Shown here piece by piece: positions 1 to 8,454 of a DNA stretch of 64,000 nt (positions are counted from its first letter, which is position 1; each line of letters opens with the position of its first letter). A program made the translations under genes and the position numbers. The notes below the pieces were generated by a model. That model was not told the origin of the DNA. It ran no database searches and saw only the letters and a list, made by a program, of their open reading frames with translations. This stretch comes from CAYTBN01 sp964436045 (GTDB lineage: Bacteria > Myxococcota_A > UBA796 > UBA9615 > CAYRNR01). Location of the stretch: positions 1 to 64,000 of the forward strand of contig CAYTBN010000017.1 of assembly GCA_964436045.1 (NCBI GenBank), read 5' to 3'.

Positions 1-89
1 AGAAGAACGAGATCCGGGTCGGCTGCAACATCCTCAACCGGATGACCGAGTGCGGAATGCCGCGCTCGGAGCGAATCGAGACAGCCTGA

Positions 90-497
90 GCCGAGGGGCT
101 GGGGGGCAACTTCCCGCGCCGATCCGATCCTTGCACCAACGCCCCCCTGACTGGCCAGCTTGAACGACAGTTGCGGGGGGCGTGGGACGACCTGTCCGAC
201 TGCGGTCCGATCTTCGCGGGCCAGTCCTTGAAGAACACGCTCAGGCGCACTTGCGTGCGCGCCTCCGTCCCGAACATCCCGCCCTACGGCACGCGTCACT
301 CCTTCGCCAGCCGCTGGGCGGCCGAGGGCCGCAGTCGCGAGACGCTCGTCAAGATCATGGGGCACGCTGACGGACGCATGATCGACCGCATCTACGCCCA
401 CTTCGGATCGAACGAGCTGCGGGATCACGTGCGCCGCGTGCGCTGGGGCGAGGAGGCCGAGGTCATCCCCCTGCGGCCGGCCTCGAACGGGACATAG
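90..497 (+). pseudogene. Tyrosine recombinase/integrase, C-terminal remnant
   Basis: The open frame runs from a TGA at 87-89 to a TAG at 495-497; a TTG at 171 is the first plausible start. The peptide carries the second half of a tyrosine-recombinase catalytic domain: box II 'YGTRHSFAS' (the usual HxxR histidine is Tyr here, Arg kept), 'IMGHADGRM', and the presumed nucleophile Tyr in 'RIYAHF'. The region holding the first catalytic Arg is missing, so this piece cannot be a complete enzyme. The frame upstream of the TGA, from position 3, is also open and could be the same gene broken by a nonsense codon, but I cannot recognise it. The gene points at the 3' end of tRNA-Ala, a typical integrase position. 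The family call is fairly secure; whether it is a decayed gene or a sequencing error is not. Confidence 0.6.
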
Positions 498-551
498 AGC
501 GGACCTTCGGGTGCTCGTGTTTCCCAACCCGCCCGGACCGCACTGCAGAAC

Positions 552-596
552 GACGAAGGGGAACCGGGCTAACTACCCGATTCCCCTCGTCTTTTT
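552..596 (+). terminator. Intrinsic terminator after integrase remnant
   Basis: An 11-12 bp stem (552-563 pairing with 581-591, one bulged A) is followed directly by five T at 592-596 on the plus strand. It fits rho-independent termination of the integrase remnant. It also lies just past the 3' end of the oppositely oriented tRNA-Ala, but that strand has no U-tract. Confidence 0.65.
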
Positions 597-599
597 GAG

Positions 600-675
600 T
601 GGTGGAGCGCAAGGGGCTCGAACCCTCGACCTCCTGAATGCCATTCAGGTGCTCTCCCAGCTGAGCTAGCGCCCC
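600..675 (-). tRNA. tRNA-Ala (anticodon GGC)
   Basis: The minus strand folds as a 76-nt cloverleaf. The 7-bp acceptor stem GGGGCGC/GCGCTCC has one G-U pair, the D arm contains 'AGCTCAGCTGGGAGAGC', the 5-bp anticodon stem closes loop ATGGCAT (anticodon GGC), and the T arm has GGTTCGA. The discriminator is A and CCA is encoded at 600-602. It lies 13 bp downstream of the histone-like gene on the same strand, and its 3' end faces the integrase remnant. Confidence 0.95.
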
Positions 676-688
676 ACGAAGCAGTGCC

Positions 689-1300
689 CTAGAGGGACTT
701 CTTGGACTTCCCTCCGGATTTTTTGGTCGTCTTGGTGGCCTTCTTCTTGGCGGCTTTCTTCTTGGGCTCGGCCTTCTTCTTGGCGGCTTTCTTCTTGGGT
801 TCGGCCTTCTTCTTGGCGGCCTTCTTCTTGGCGGCCTTCTTCTTGGGCTCGGCCTTCTTCTTGGCGGCCTTCTTCTTGGGTTCGGCCTTCTTCTTGGCGG
901 CCTTCTTCTTGGGCTCGGCCTTCTTCTTGGCGGCCTTCTTCTTCGGCTCGGGCTCGGGCTCCGGCGCCGCGCTGGCGTCGGCCTCGAGATCGCCGGTGAT
1001 GTCGGCCTCGAACTCGCGGACCTTGTCGTCGATGGTGCGGACGCGGCCTGCGGACTCGTCCAGATCGGGGTGGGAGAGCTGGCCGGCCTCGATCAGCCGG
1101 TAGGCCTCCTCGCCCAGGCGCATCAGGAAGTGGTCCCGATCCCGCCGCAGCTGGAAGACGTCGATCCGCGCCCGGGTCACCTTGGCTCCGGCGACGACCT
1201 CGTCGGCCGAACGACGGAAGACCTCGCGCACCGAGTCCACCAGGTTCTGGGTGAACTCCATGAACTGGTCGCCCTGGCCCTTGTTCTTGTCCTCGGTCAT
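689..1300 (-). CDS. Histone H1-like Lys/Ala-rich protein
   Basis: A 203-residue protein in two parts. Residues 1 to about 115 form a helical acidic domain (MTEDKNKGQGDQFMEF...), predicted to be amphipathic or coiled. The C-terminal ~85 residues are tandem KKKAEPKKKAA-type units ending in a Lys/Ser-rich tail. This resembles AlgP/histone H1-like DNA-binding tails of bacteria, which bind DNA or RNA non-specifically and condense the nucleoid. The ATG at 1300 is chosen because GGAGAG lies 7 bp upstream; a GTG at 1315 would overlap that ribosome site. The repeat tract is slippage-prone at the DNA level. The basic tail is certain; the cellular role is inferred from composition. Confidence 0.75.
   Translation of the reverse strand: MTEDKNKGQGDQFMEFTQNLVDSVREVFRRSADEVVAGAKVTRARIDVFQLRRDRDHFLMRLGEEAYRLIEAGQLSHPDLDESAGRVRTIDDKVREFEADITGDLEADASAAPEPEPEPKKKAAKKKAEPKKKAAKKKAEPKKKAAKKKAEPKKKAAKKKAAKKKAEPKKKAAKKKAEPKKKAAKKKATKTTKKSGGKSKKSL
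736..954 (-). repeat. Tandem repeat encoding KKKAEPKKKAA units
   Basis: Roughly 33-bp units (plus strand 'ttcttcttggcggc' alternating with 'ttcttcttgggctcggcc') are repeated about seven times inside the histone-like gene. Unit order is slightly irregular, with one AAKKKAAKKK junction. Length changes in whole units would keep the frame. Confidence 0.8.
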
Positions 1301-1374
1301 CGAGGGTCTCTCCACGCCGCCTGACGGCGGAGCGGAAAGATAGCACAGCGCGATTCGCTGTCAATAGACCATGG

Positions 1375-1671
1375 TTGATCGAGCGGGTGGCGCGCACCCT
1401 GGTGCCCGACGGTACGGTGGCCGGGCTGACGCTGGCGCGTTCGATCCTGCCGCAGATCGCCGAGGCCCAGTCCAAGTTCGCCGCGGGCGCAGGGGTCCAC
1501 TTCACCGACATGAACGAGCTGGGCAAGGACCTCTGCCGCGGCGAGTTCGATCGCTTCCAGATGGACCAGGCCAGCAACTGGATGGCCCGGTTCGTGGTCC
1601 GCCGGGCATCCCGGACCTTGGCGGCCGGCCAGGTGTCCGGCTGGCACAAGACACTGCGCCACGCGCGTTGA
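1375..1671 (+). CDS. Hypothetical protein (98 aa)
   Basis: This open frame lies between the divergent histone-like gene and tRNA-Leu. I do not recognise a family. The peptide is mixed alpha-helical in composition (for example 'LTLARSILPQIAEAQSKF') and looks like real coding sequence rather than a shadow, whereas the opposite strand frame is Gly/His/Arg-rich in the way shadows are. No transmembrane segment or signal peptide is visible. The start is uncertain: TTG at 1375 or GTG at 1387, and the frame is open further upstream without an ATG. It may be a genuine small protein or the tail of a lost gene. Confidence 0.4.
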   Translation: MIERVARTLVPDGTVAGLTLARSILPQIAEAQSKFAAGAGVHFTDMNELGKDLCRGEFDRFQMDQASNWMARFVVRRASRTLAAGQVSGWHKTLRHAR

Positions 1672-1710
1672 CAGCCCACGCCCGCGCGGGCATGGTTCTG
1701 CCGCTCGTGT

Positions 1711-1797
1711 GCCGGAGTGATGGAATTGGTAGACGTGCCGGACTCAAAATCCGGTGGCCCTTGGGCCGTGCGGGTTCGACTCCCGCCTCCGGCACCA
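1711..1797 (+). tRNA. tRNA-Leu (anticodon CAA)
   Basis: An 87-nt class II tRNA. Acceptor stem GCCGGAG/CTCCGGC, anticodon stem CCGGA/TCCGG with loop CTCAAAA (anticodon CAA), a long variable arm (tggcccttgggccgt) as expected for Leu, T-loop GGTTCGA, and encoded CCA at 1795-1797. Confidence 0.95.
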
Positions 1798-1846
1798 CCA
1801 CAGACCCTCGATCCCCACGAAACCCCTCTCGATTCGCGGACCGTCC

Positions 1847-2692
1847 ATGCTCCTCGGCGCCCACGTCAGTACCGCCGGCGGGGTCGACCGGGCCCCCGGC
1901 AACGCCCGGACCATCGGCGCCGAGTGCATGCAGGTATTCACGCGCAACCAGCGGCGCTGGGCGAGTCCGGCGATCCGCGCCGGAGTGGTAAAACACTTCC
2001 GATCGGAGCGGTCGCGGGGACCGAGGGGACCGGTACTGGCCCACGACTCGTATCTGATCAACCTGGCCGCCGATGATCCGGCGAAGCGACAGCGCTCCCG
2101 GGTTGCGTTCCAGGACGAGATCCTCCGGGCCGATCTGCTGGGCATCCCGTTGCTGGTCACCCACCCTGGCTCTCACCTCGGTGCGGGCGTGGCCGCCGGG
2201 ATCAAGCGCTTCACCCGGGAGCTCGATCGCTGCCTGGACGAGGCGGGGCCGGACAGCCAGGTGACGGTCCTGCTGGAGAACACGGCCGGCCAGGGTACGA
2301 ACCTGGGCTCGGATCTCGGCGAGCTGCGAGATATCATCGGCGCGTCCCGCCACGAACGGCGCCTGGGCGTGTGCGTGGACAGCTGCCACGCGTTCGCCGC
2401 AGGTCACGACCTGCGTGGCGACGCGGAGTACGAGGCGACGATGGAAGCGCTGGACCGCGTCGTGGGTCTCGCCAGGGTGCGGGCCTGGCACCTGAACGAC
2501 TCGGTGGGCGAACTCGGCTGCCGCCGGGACCGCCACGCGGACCTGGGCCAGGGCGCGATCGGGATGGCCGCATTCGAGCGGCTGGTGCGGGATCCCCGCT
2601 GGGCGGACCGGCCGGGCTGCCTGGAGACCCCCGGCGGGCCGGCGACCTGGGCCGTGGACATCGCCCGGCTGGCGCGGGCACGGGAGGCCTGA
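1847..2692 (+). CDS. nfo: Endonuclease IV (AP endonuclease)
   Basis: A 281-residue TIM-barrel apurinic/apyrimidinic endonuclease that cuts 5' of abasic sites in base excision repair. Family signatures are in order: N-terminal 'GAHVSTAGGV', the metal-ligand Glu in 'ENTAGQGT', 'CVDSCHAFAAGHDL', 'WHLNDS', 'RHADLGQGAIG' and the final 'LETPGG'. These supply the His, Glu and Asp ligands of the trinuclear zinc site. The ATG at 1847 begins exactly at the conserved N-terminus; the longer open frame upstream runs back into tRNA-Leu and is not coding. Length matches the family (about 280). The histidine kinase gene starts 4 bp after its stop, suggesting co-transcription. Confidence 0.93.
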   Translation: MLLGAHVSTAGGVDRAPGNARTIGAECMQVFTRNQRRWASPAIRAGVVKHFRSERSRGPRGPVLAHDSYLINLAADDPAKRQRSRVAFQDEILRADLLGIPLLVTHPGSHLGAGVAAGIKRFTRELDRCLDEAGPDSQVTVLLENTAGQGTNLGSDLGELRDIIGASRHERRLGVCVDSCHAFAAGHDLRGDAEYEATMEALDRVVGLARVRAWHLNDSVGELGCRRDRHADLGQGAIGMAAFERLVRDPRWADRPGCLETPGGPATWAVDIARLARAREA

Positions 2693-2695
2693 TCG

Positions 2696-3607
2696 GTGAG
2701 GCGGAACCTGGCGATCATCGCATTCTCGTTCGTCCCGACGCTGGTGTTCTCGTCCGTCGGCATCCTCGCGCTCGTGTTCCAGCGGGCCGCGTTCGACATC
2801 GTCTTCGGCGTACTGGTGCTGATCTTCTCGATAGCGGTGATGACCGGCGGGATCATCGTCCAGCGGGTCCTGAGCCGTCAGGCGCGCACCGCTCGGCTAC
2901 AGACCGACTTCGTGGCCAAGGTCTCCCACGAGCTGCGCACGCCGCTGGCCTCGATCCGGCTGTTCGTCGATACGCTGCAGGGCGGCCAGGTCGACGATCC
3001 CCAGGAGCAGGACCGCTGCCTCGACGTGATCTCCACCGAGACCTCCCGGCTGACCTCGATGATCGAGCGGCTCCTGGCCTGGGGGCAGATGGAGGCCGGG
3101 CGGCGCAGCTACGAGATGCGCCCCGAGTCCGTGGTGACGCTGGTGGGCGAGGCGCTGGCCCAGCTCGAGACCCAGCTGCAGTCCAGTGGCGCGACCCTGG
3201 AGCTGGACCTGCCCGACGATCCGCCGGCCGTGCTCGCCGACCGGCAGGCGCTGGTCGAGACCCTGCTGAACATGCTGAGCAACGCGGTCAAGTACGGCGG
3301 CGCGGGCCCGGTCAAGGTGCGGGTCCAGCACGACAAGACCCGGGTCTCGATCGAGATCCAGGACGCGGGGCCGGGGATCCCACGCAAGGAACATCGGCGG
3401 ATCTTCGAGCGGTTCTACCGGGGATCGGGGTCGGTGGTCAGCCGCACGCCCGGCAGCGGCCTGGGCCTGGCGATGGCCAACCTGGTGGTGCGGGCGCATC
3501 GGGGCAAGATCCGGCTGCGCAGCGCCCTGGGCGAGGGCGCTTGTTTCACCGTCGATCTGCCCGTATTGAGGTCGAGTGCGGCCGCGCTGGAGGTGCCAGC
3601 GGGATGA
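2696..3607 (+). CDS. Sensor histidine kinase (HisKA/HATPase_c)
   Basis: A 303-residue membrane kinase. Two N-terminal transmembrane segments (about 5-27 and 33-55) are separated by only a few residues, so there is no sizeable extracytoplasmic sensor. The H-box 'VSHELRTPLASIRLF' carries phospho-acceptor His78. The N-box 'NMLSNAVKYGG', G1 'DAGPGI', F-box 'FERFYRG' and G2 'GSGLGLAM' complete the ATPase domain. The GTG start lies 4 bp after nfo. The stop overlaps the response-regulator ATG (ATGA at 3604-3607), so the pair is translationally coupled. PhoR is the nearest well-known type, but the stimulus cannot be read from the sequence. Confidence 0.9.
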   Translation: MRRNLAIIAFSFVPTLVFSSVGILALVFQRAAFDIVFGVLVLIFSIAVMTGGIIVQRVLSRQARTARLQTDFVAKVSHELRTPLASIRLFVDTLQGGQVDDPQEQDRCLDVISTETSRLTSMIERLLAWGQMEAGRRSYEMRPESVVTLVGEALAQLETQLQSSGATLELDLPDDPPAVLADRQALVETLLNMLSNAVKYGGAGPVKVRVQHDKTRVSIEIQDAGPGIPRKEHRRIFERFYRGSGSVVSRTPGSGLGLAMANLVVRAHRGKIRLRSALGEGACFTVDLPVLRSSAAALEVPAG

Positions 3608-4293
3608 AACCATCGATCCTGATCATCGAGGACGATCCGTCGATCGTCTTGGGCCTGCGGATCAACCTGAGCAAGGCCGGCTTCACGGTCCGGACGGCCG
3701 CCGACGGGCACATCGGACTCGCGGAACTGGCCCGGGAGCGGCCGGATCTGGTGCTGCTGGATCTGATGCTGCCCGGAGTCGACGGGCTGGAGATCCTGCG
3801 GCAGATCCGCGGTCACGACGGGACCCTGCCGGTGGTCGTGCTGACCGCGCTCGGCGCCGAGGACGACAAGGTGCGCGGACTGGATCTGGGCGCGAACGAC
3901 TACGTCACCAAACCGTTCTCGGTGGCCGAACTGGTGGCCCGGGTGCGGGCCGCGCTGCGCACGGCCTCCCTGGGCCCCTCGTCCATTGGCGGTGATGTTC
4001 TGCGAGCCGGCAGCATCGAGCTGAACCGGGACCACCGGGAGGTGCGAATCGGCGACGAGCAGGTCGACCTGCGGGGCAAGGAATTCGACCTGCTGCGCTT
4101 CTTGATGGAGCGTCCAGAGCGAGTACTGACCCGCGAGCAGATCCTGACCAACGTGTGGGGGCAGGACTACGAGGGAACGGACCGCACGGTGGACAACTTC
4201 GTCTCGGCGCTGCGGCGCAAGCTCGGCGAGGACCAGGATCGACCCCGCCACCTACGCACCGTGTGGGGGATCGGCTACCGATTCGTCCCCTGA
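3604..4293 (+). CDS. OmpR/PhoB-family response regulator
   Basis: A 229-residue two-domain regulator. The receiver domain (1-120) has acidic pocket Asp10/Asp11, phospho-acceptor Asp53 in 'LLDLMLPG', Thr81 in 'LTALG' and Lys103 in 'VTKPF'. The C-terminal winged helix (about 132-229) has the typical 'LRGKEFDLLRFLMERP' and 'TVDNFVSALRRKLG' helices and ends 'TVWGIGYRFVP'. It is the cognate partner of the overlapping upstream kinase. A much longer frame extends upstream, but it only shadows the kinase and nfo. A Na/Pi cotransporter lies 13 kb away; that alone does not make this PhoB. Confidence 0.92.
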   Translation: MKPSILIIEDDPSIVLGLRINLSKAGFTVRTAADGHIGLAELARERPDLVLLDLMLPGVDGLEILRQIRGHDGTLPVVVLTALGAEDDKVRGLDLGANDYVTKPFSVAELVARVRAALRTASLGPSSIGGDVLRAGSIELNRDHREVRIGDEQVDLRGKEFDLLRFLMERPERVLTREQILTNVWGQDYEGTDRTVDNFVSALRRKLGEDQDRPRHLRTVWGIGYRFVP

Positions 4294-4401
4294 TCGGCTC
4301 ATGTTCCACACTTTTGCGGCCACCCGTGATATTTGCGTGAAACTCGCTGACGACCCTGGTCCCGAGGGTCGCGTGCCAGATGCGCTCCCGGAGGATCGAC
4401 G

Positions 4402-5907
4402 ATGAGTCTGAACCCAATTGCCGATGGCCGCACGATCCGCACCGTGGTGCTGCTGGAACCCAGCCCGCCGGACACCCATATCTTCAGCCGCTTCAAGCTG
4501 CCCCGGCTGGGCGTGGTGCTGCTGGGGACGATCCTGCGGGATCAAGGCTACGACGTGAGGGTGATGGTCGAGGACGTGCAGCCCTTCGACTTCGACGCCA
4601 TCGTCAGCGCGGACCTGGTGGGGATCTCGTCGATCACCCCCACCACGGGGCGCGCCTACGCCATGGCCGACCAGCTGCGGGCCCGCCAGATCCCGGTGGT
4701 GATGGGCGGTCCCCATCCGACCCACCTGGCCGACGAATGCCTGGAGCATGCCGACTTCGTCATCCGCGGCGAGGGCGAACGCGCGCTGCCCGAGCTGCTC
4801 GAGGCGATCCAGGGCCGGGGGGTGCTGGATGCGATCCCCAACCTGAGCTACCGGGCCGGTGGCATCGCCCGACACAATCCCATCGCCTCCCTGGAGCGCG
4901 ATCTGGACCGCTGGCCCGACCCGGACCTGTCCCTGGTCGAGGGCTTCGGCGCCGGGAGCTTCACCGGACTGCGCCGGGTGGTCCCGATCCAGACCTCCCG
5001 TGGGTGCCCCTACGACTGCTCGTTCTGCACGGTGACCACCACCTTCGGCCGCCGAATGCGCTACCGCAGCGCGGACCGCGTGGTGGCCGAGATGAGCCGC
5101 TACGACATCCGCAAGACGGTGTTCTTCATCTACGACGACAACTTCGCGGCGAGCCCGAATCGTGTGCGCGAGCTGATGGCCGGCTTCCGCACCTTGCCCC
5201 ACAAGCCCCGCTGGTCGGCCCAGGTGCGGGCGGACGTGGCCAGGGACGAGGCGCTGCTGGACGAGATGGCCGAGGCCGGCTGCTACACCGTGTTCATCGG
5301 CCTCGAATCGGTGAACCAGGAGACCCTGGCCCAGACCGACAAACGCCAGGACCTGAGCGAGGTCGGCACGCAGCTGCAGCGGATCCGGGCCCGCAAGATC
5401 CGGATCCACGGGATGTTCGTGCTCGGCTTCGACACCGACAGCCGCGACACCCTCGATCGCAGCGTCGAGTTCGCTCGCAAGTACGACTTGATGTCGGTGC
5501 AGTTCCTGATCCTGACGCCGTTCCCCGGCAGCCGGACCCACGACGAGCTGACCGCCGCCGGACGGATCCTGATGGATGACTGGTCCCTGTACGACGCGCA
5601 CCATGTCTGCGTCCGGCCGACCCAGATCACGCCCGCGGAGCTGCAGGCCTGGCAGACCGACGGACATGACCGGTTCTACTCGGTCCGCCAGGCCGTCCAG
5701 CGGATCTTCCAGGGCCGGATCGCCGAGGGCCTGTTGACCCTGTACGCCCGGCGGATCAGCCGCAACTGGATCCGGGACAACCAGGCCTACCTGCGGACGC
5801 TGGACGAGCTGTCCGCGCCCGATGCGACCGGGGACGTCAACCGCGATCGACGCGAGTTCCCGGCCATCGCCGCCGAGGTCGAACGCGCCGTGGCCAAGGC
5901 TGGTTGA
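4402..5907 (+). CDS. B12-binding-domain radical SAM protein
   Basis: A 501-residue enzyme. An N-terminal Rossmann-like B12-binding-type domain (about 15-145) contains 'LLGTILRDQGYDVRV' and 'PVVMGGPHPTH'. A radical SAM core follows (about 190-400) with the [4Fe-4S] motif Cys202-x3-Cys206-x2-Cys209 ('CPYDCSFC'). The C-terminal ~100 residues are helical. This is the HpnJ/BchE-like class B architecture that includes methyltransferases and hopanoid or lipid modifying enzymes, but the substrate is not predictable here. The B12-domain DxHxxG motif is not obvious, so cobalamin binding is uncertain. The ATG at 4402 has GGAGG 7-8 bp upstream. A partial palindromic repeat follows the stop. Confidence 0.87.
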   Translation: MSLNPIADGRTIRTVVLLEPSPPDTHIFSRFKLPRLGVVLLGTILRDQGYDVRVMVEDVQPFDFDAIVSADLVGISSITPTTGRAYAMADQLRARQIPVVMGGPHPTHLADECLEHADFVIRGEGERALPELLEAIQGRGVLDAIPNLSYRAGGIARHNPIASLERDLDRWPDPDLSLVEGFGAGSFTGLRRVVPIQTSRGCPYDCSFCTVTTTFGRRMRYRSADRVVAEMSRYDIRKTVFFIYDDNFAASPNRVRELMAGFRTLPHKPRWSAQVRADVARDEALLDEMAEAGCYTVFIGLESVNQETLAQTDKRQDLSEVGTQLQRIRARKIRIHGMFVLGFDTDSRDTLDRSVEFARKYDLMSVQFLILTPFPGSRTHDELTAAGRILMDDWSLYDAHHVCVRPTQITPAELQAWQTDGHDRFYSVRQAVQRIFQGRIAEGLLTLYARRISRNWIRDNQAYLRTLDELSAPDATGDVNRDRREFPAIAAEVERAVAKAG

Positions 5908-5916
5908 CCGGGGAAG

Positions 5917-5945
5917 CACGGCCGGGCAAGACGACCGTGGCACCC
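5917..5945 (+). repeat. Half copy of an interspersed palindromic element
   Basis: This 29-bp segment between the radical SAM and helicase genes matches the right arm of the palindrome at 51242-51270 ('cacggccggg', 'cgaccgtggcaccc') with about two mismatches. No matching left arm is visible next to it, so it is a half element. It is the only other copy I found by eye. Confidence 0.5.
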
Positions 5946-5973
5946 GACCTTCCCTGCCGCTACACTGCGCGCC

Positions 5974-8454
5974 GTGACCCTCCATCTCGACCTCGATGCG
6001 CGTGTCCTGCGCGCCTCCATCGGTGCCCTGACCCGCCGTGTCGCCGCCCGCGAAGCCGGCGCCACGGGCGGTGGGCTGGCCCGGATGTGGATGGGCCAGC
6101 ACCATCATCAGCGGATCCAGGGCGAACGGGTCGCCACGGTGGCCGGTTATCAGCCGGAACACACCGTCCGCGGCAGCCTGACCCTGGACGACTGGACCCT
6201 GGAACTGTCGGGCCGGGCCGACGGCGTGGTGATGGACGCCGATGGCCGGGTGCTCGAGGTCGAGGAGATCAAGACGGTCCACCTGGGCCGGGACCTGTTC
6301 GGACCCGCGGCGGATGAGCGGCGCGAGTCCCACAGGCGGCAGGTCCAGCTCTACGCCCGGCTCCTGTCTCCGCCCGACCAGCCCGCCACCGCGATCCTGA
6401 CGTTGGTCGACGTGGTCGACGGCCGGGTGATGCGCGAGGAGGTCACCTGGGACGCGGACGAGATCGATCGCTACCTGCAGGGTGTCCTCCAGCGGCTGGT
6501 GGGCGAGGCCATGGCCCTGCGCGCCCACCGCGAGGCCTGCGCCCGCGCTGGCGCCGTCCTTCCCTTCCCCCACCCCACACTGCGCCCGCACCAGGGGGAG
6601 ATGGTCGACGCGGTCGAGGGTGCCCTGGCCAGCGGCCGCCACCTGCTCGTGGCCGCCCCCACGGGGGTCGGCAAGACCGCGGCGGCGCTGTACCCGGCCC
6701 TGCGCCAGGCCCTGGGTAGCGGTCGCAAGGTGTTCTTCCTGACCGCCAAGACGCTGCAGCAGAAGATGGCGGTGCAGACGGCCCGGGCGATGCAGACCGA
6801 CGATGCGCCGTGGCGCTCGCTCCAGCTCCGGGCCAAGGCCGCGATGTGCGCCAACAGCGAGATGGTCTGCGCCGAGGAGGTCTGTCCCTACGCCGAGGGA
6901 TACGCCGCCAAGGTGGCGTCCTCGGGTATCGCCGAGCGGCTGCTGGACCAGTTCGGCCACCTGGATCCTGACGTGATCTTCGAGACCGCCAAGGACCTCA
7001 CGATCTGCCCCTTCGAACTCTCGCTGGAACTGCGAGACCGGGTCGACCTGGTGGTCTGCGACTACAACTACGTGTTCGATCCGCGCATCGGCATGCTGGC
7101 CATGGACCAGGGCGAGCTGCTGTCCGAGTCGGTGCTGGTGATCGACGAGGCCCACAACCTGGTCGACCGCGCCCGCGAGTACTACTCCCCCACCCTGTCG
7201 CGGAAGCTGGTGACCGAGGCCATCGAACAAGTGGCCAACCGCACGACGCGGCTGTTCACCCGCCTGCACGACGTGCTGGCCGATCTGCGAGACGGCATCG
7301 ACGACGCACTCTACGACGCCTTCGGTAGCGAGCCGGCCGCGGGCGGGGTGGTGGTCACCGAACTCGACGACGCTGCCCTGTACACCGCCCGAGCCGGGCT
7401 GGATCCGCTGATCGTGCGCTACGTACAGTTCAAGCGCGAGCAGCAACTGTGGACCCGCGAAGACCCGGTGATGTCCCTGTACTTCACCCTGGTCCACTTC
7501 CACAGGGTGCTGTGCCTGGGCGGCGACGAGTTCGTGCACCTGGCCCGCCGCACGGGCGACGACGAGCAGTTGCGGGTGCTGTGCCTGGACGCGTCGCGCT
7601 TCGTGGGCGAGAACCTGCGCACCAGCGCCGGGGTGGCGGCCATGTCTGCGACCCTGGAACCCTTCGAGTTCTACCGCGACCTGCTGGGCTTCGATCCCGC
7701 CAACAGCGACACCCTGGCCCTGCCGTCGCCCTTCCCCCCGGAGAACCGGCAGGTCCTGGTGGCCGCGGGGGTGGACACCACCTACCGCCAGCGAGCCCGC
7801 TCCTACGGACCCATCGCCGAGCTGATCGCGGGAGCCGCCCCCGAGGGGCGAAATGCCCTGGCCCTGTTCCCCTCCTATCGCTTCCTCGACGAGGTGGCGG
7901 GCCGGCTCCACGCCCCCCATCACCAGGTCGAGATCCAGCGCGCGGGCGCCGACAAGCGCGAACAGCTGGCACTGCTGGAGACCCTGCAGAACAACGGGCT
8001 GGGTCGCCCGGTCCTGCTGCTGGCGGTGCTCGGCGGGATGTTCGCCGAAGGTGTCGACTACCCTGGCGACGCCCTCTCGGCGGTGTTCGTGGTCTCGCCG
8101 GGGTTACCCCAGGTGGAGCCGGAGCGCGACCTGTTGCGCGAGTACCTCCAGCGCGAATACGGCGACGGATTCGGCTACGCCTACCTGGTGCCCGGCTTGC
8201 GCCGGGTGGTCCAGGCCGCCGGCCGCCTGATCCGCGGGGCCGAAGACCGGGGGGTGGTGATGCTGGTGGGCCGCCGTTTCCTGCAGCGGCGCTACGCCGA
8301 GCACCTGCCCCGGGACTGGACCGGGGACAACGTGAGGGATCTCAAGGCGCTCGATCCAGCCGCCGAGGTGAGAGCGTTCTTCGACGAGGTGGATAGTGCG
8401 GCGGATCAGCCCGCCGCGGAGGACCGCTCCAGCCGTGTGGCAAGCCGCCGGTAG
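5974..8454 (+). CDS. DinG/XPD-like Fe-S helicase with N-terminal PD-(D/E)XK nuclease domain
   Basis: An 826-residue superfamily 2 DNA helicase. Residues 1-170 carry a PD-(D/E)XK-like nuclease signature: Asp83 in 'GRADGV', Glu98-x-Lys100 in 'EVEEIKT', and a following 'RRQVQLYARLL' helix. The helicase core has Walker A 'APTGVGKT' (about 228-235), the DEAH box 'VIDEAHNL' (about 389-396) and a C-terminal 'QAAGRLIRG' motif VI. Four Cys between Walker A and DEAH (292, 299, 304, 345) match the Fe-S cluster insert of XPD/DinG. It probably acts in DNA repair or resolution of unusual structures. GTG start at 5974. Its 3' end overlaps the convergent zinc-ribbon gene by 49 bp. Confidence 0.88.
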   Translation: MTLHLDLDARVLRASIGALTRRVAAREAGATGGGLARMWMGQHHHQRIQGERVATVAGYQPEHTVRGSLTLDDWTLELSGRADGVVMDADGRVLEVEEIKTVHLGRDLFGPAADERRESHRRQVQLYARLLSPPDQPATAILTLVDVVDGRVMREEVTWDADEIDRYLQGVLQRLVGEAMALRAHREACARAGAVLPFPHPTLRPHQGEMVDAVEGALASGRHLLVAAPTGVGKTAAALYPALRQALGSGRKVFFLTAKTLQQKMAVQTARAMQTDDAPWRSLQLRAKAAMCANSEMVCAEEVCPYAEGYAAKVASSGIAERLLDQFGHLDPDVIFETAKDLTICPFELSLELRDRVDLVVCDYNYVFDPRIGMLAMDQGELLSESVLVIDEAHNLVDRAREYYSPTLSRKLVTEAIEQVANRTTRLFTRLHDVLADLRDGIDDALYDAFGSEPAAGGVVVTELDDAALYTARAGLDPLIVRYVQFKREQQLWTREDPVMSLYFTLVHFHRVLCLGGDEFVHLARRTGDDEQLRVLCLDASRFVGENLRTSAGVAAMSATLEPFEFYRDLLGFDPANSDTLALPSPFPPENRQVLVAAGVDTTYRQRARSYGPIAELIAGAAPEGRNALALFPSYRFLDEVAGRLHAPHHQVEIQRAGADKREQLALLETLQNNGLGRPVLLLAVLGGMFAEGVDYPGDALSAVFVVSPGLPQVEPERDLLREYLQREYGDGFGYAYLVPGLRRVVQAAGRLIRGAEDRGVVMLVGRRFLQRRYAEHLPRDWTGDNVRDLKALDPAAEVRAFFDEVDSAADQPAAEDRSSRVASRR

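Noticed and set aside
2371..3603. Long N-terminal extension of the response regulator
   Set aside because: The extension is the shadow of the kinase and nfo genes; the ATG at 3604 starts the receiver domain and overlaps the kinase stop.
4252..7923. 1,223-residue minus-strand frame
   Set aside because: Antisense to the radical SAM and helicase genes, which have intact motifs; the peptide is Gly/His/Gln-rich and unrecognisable.
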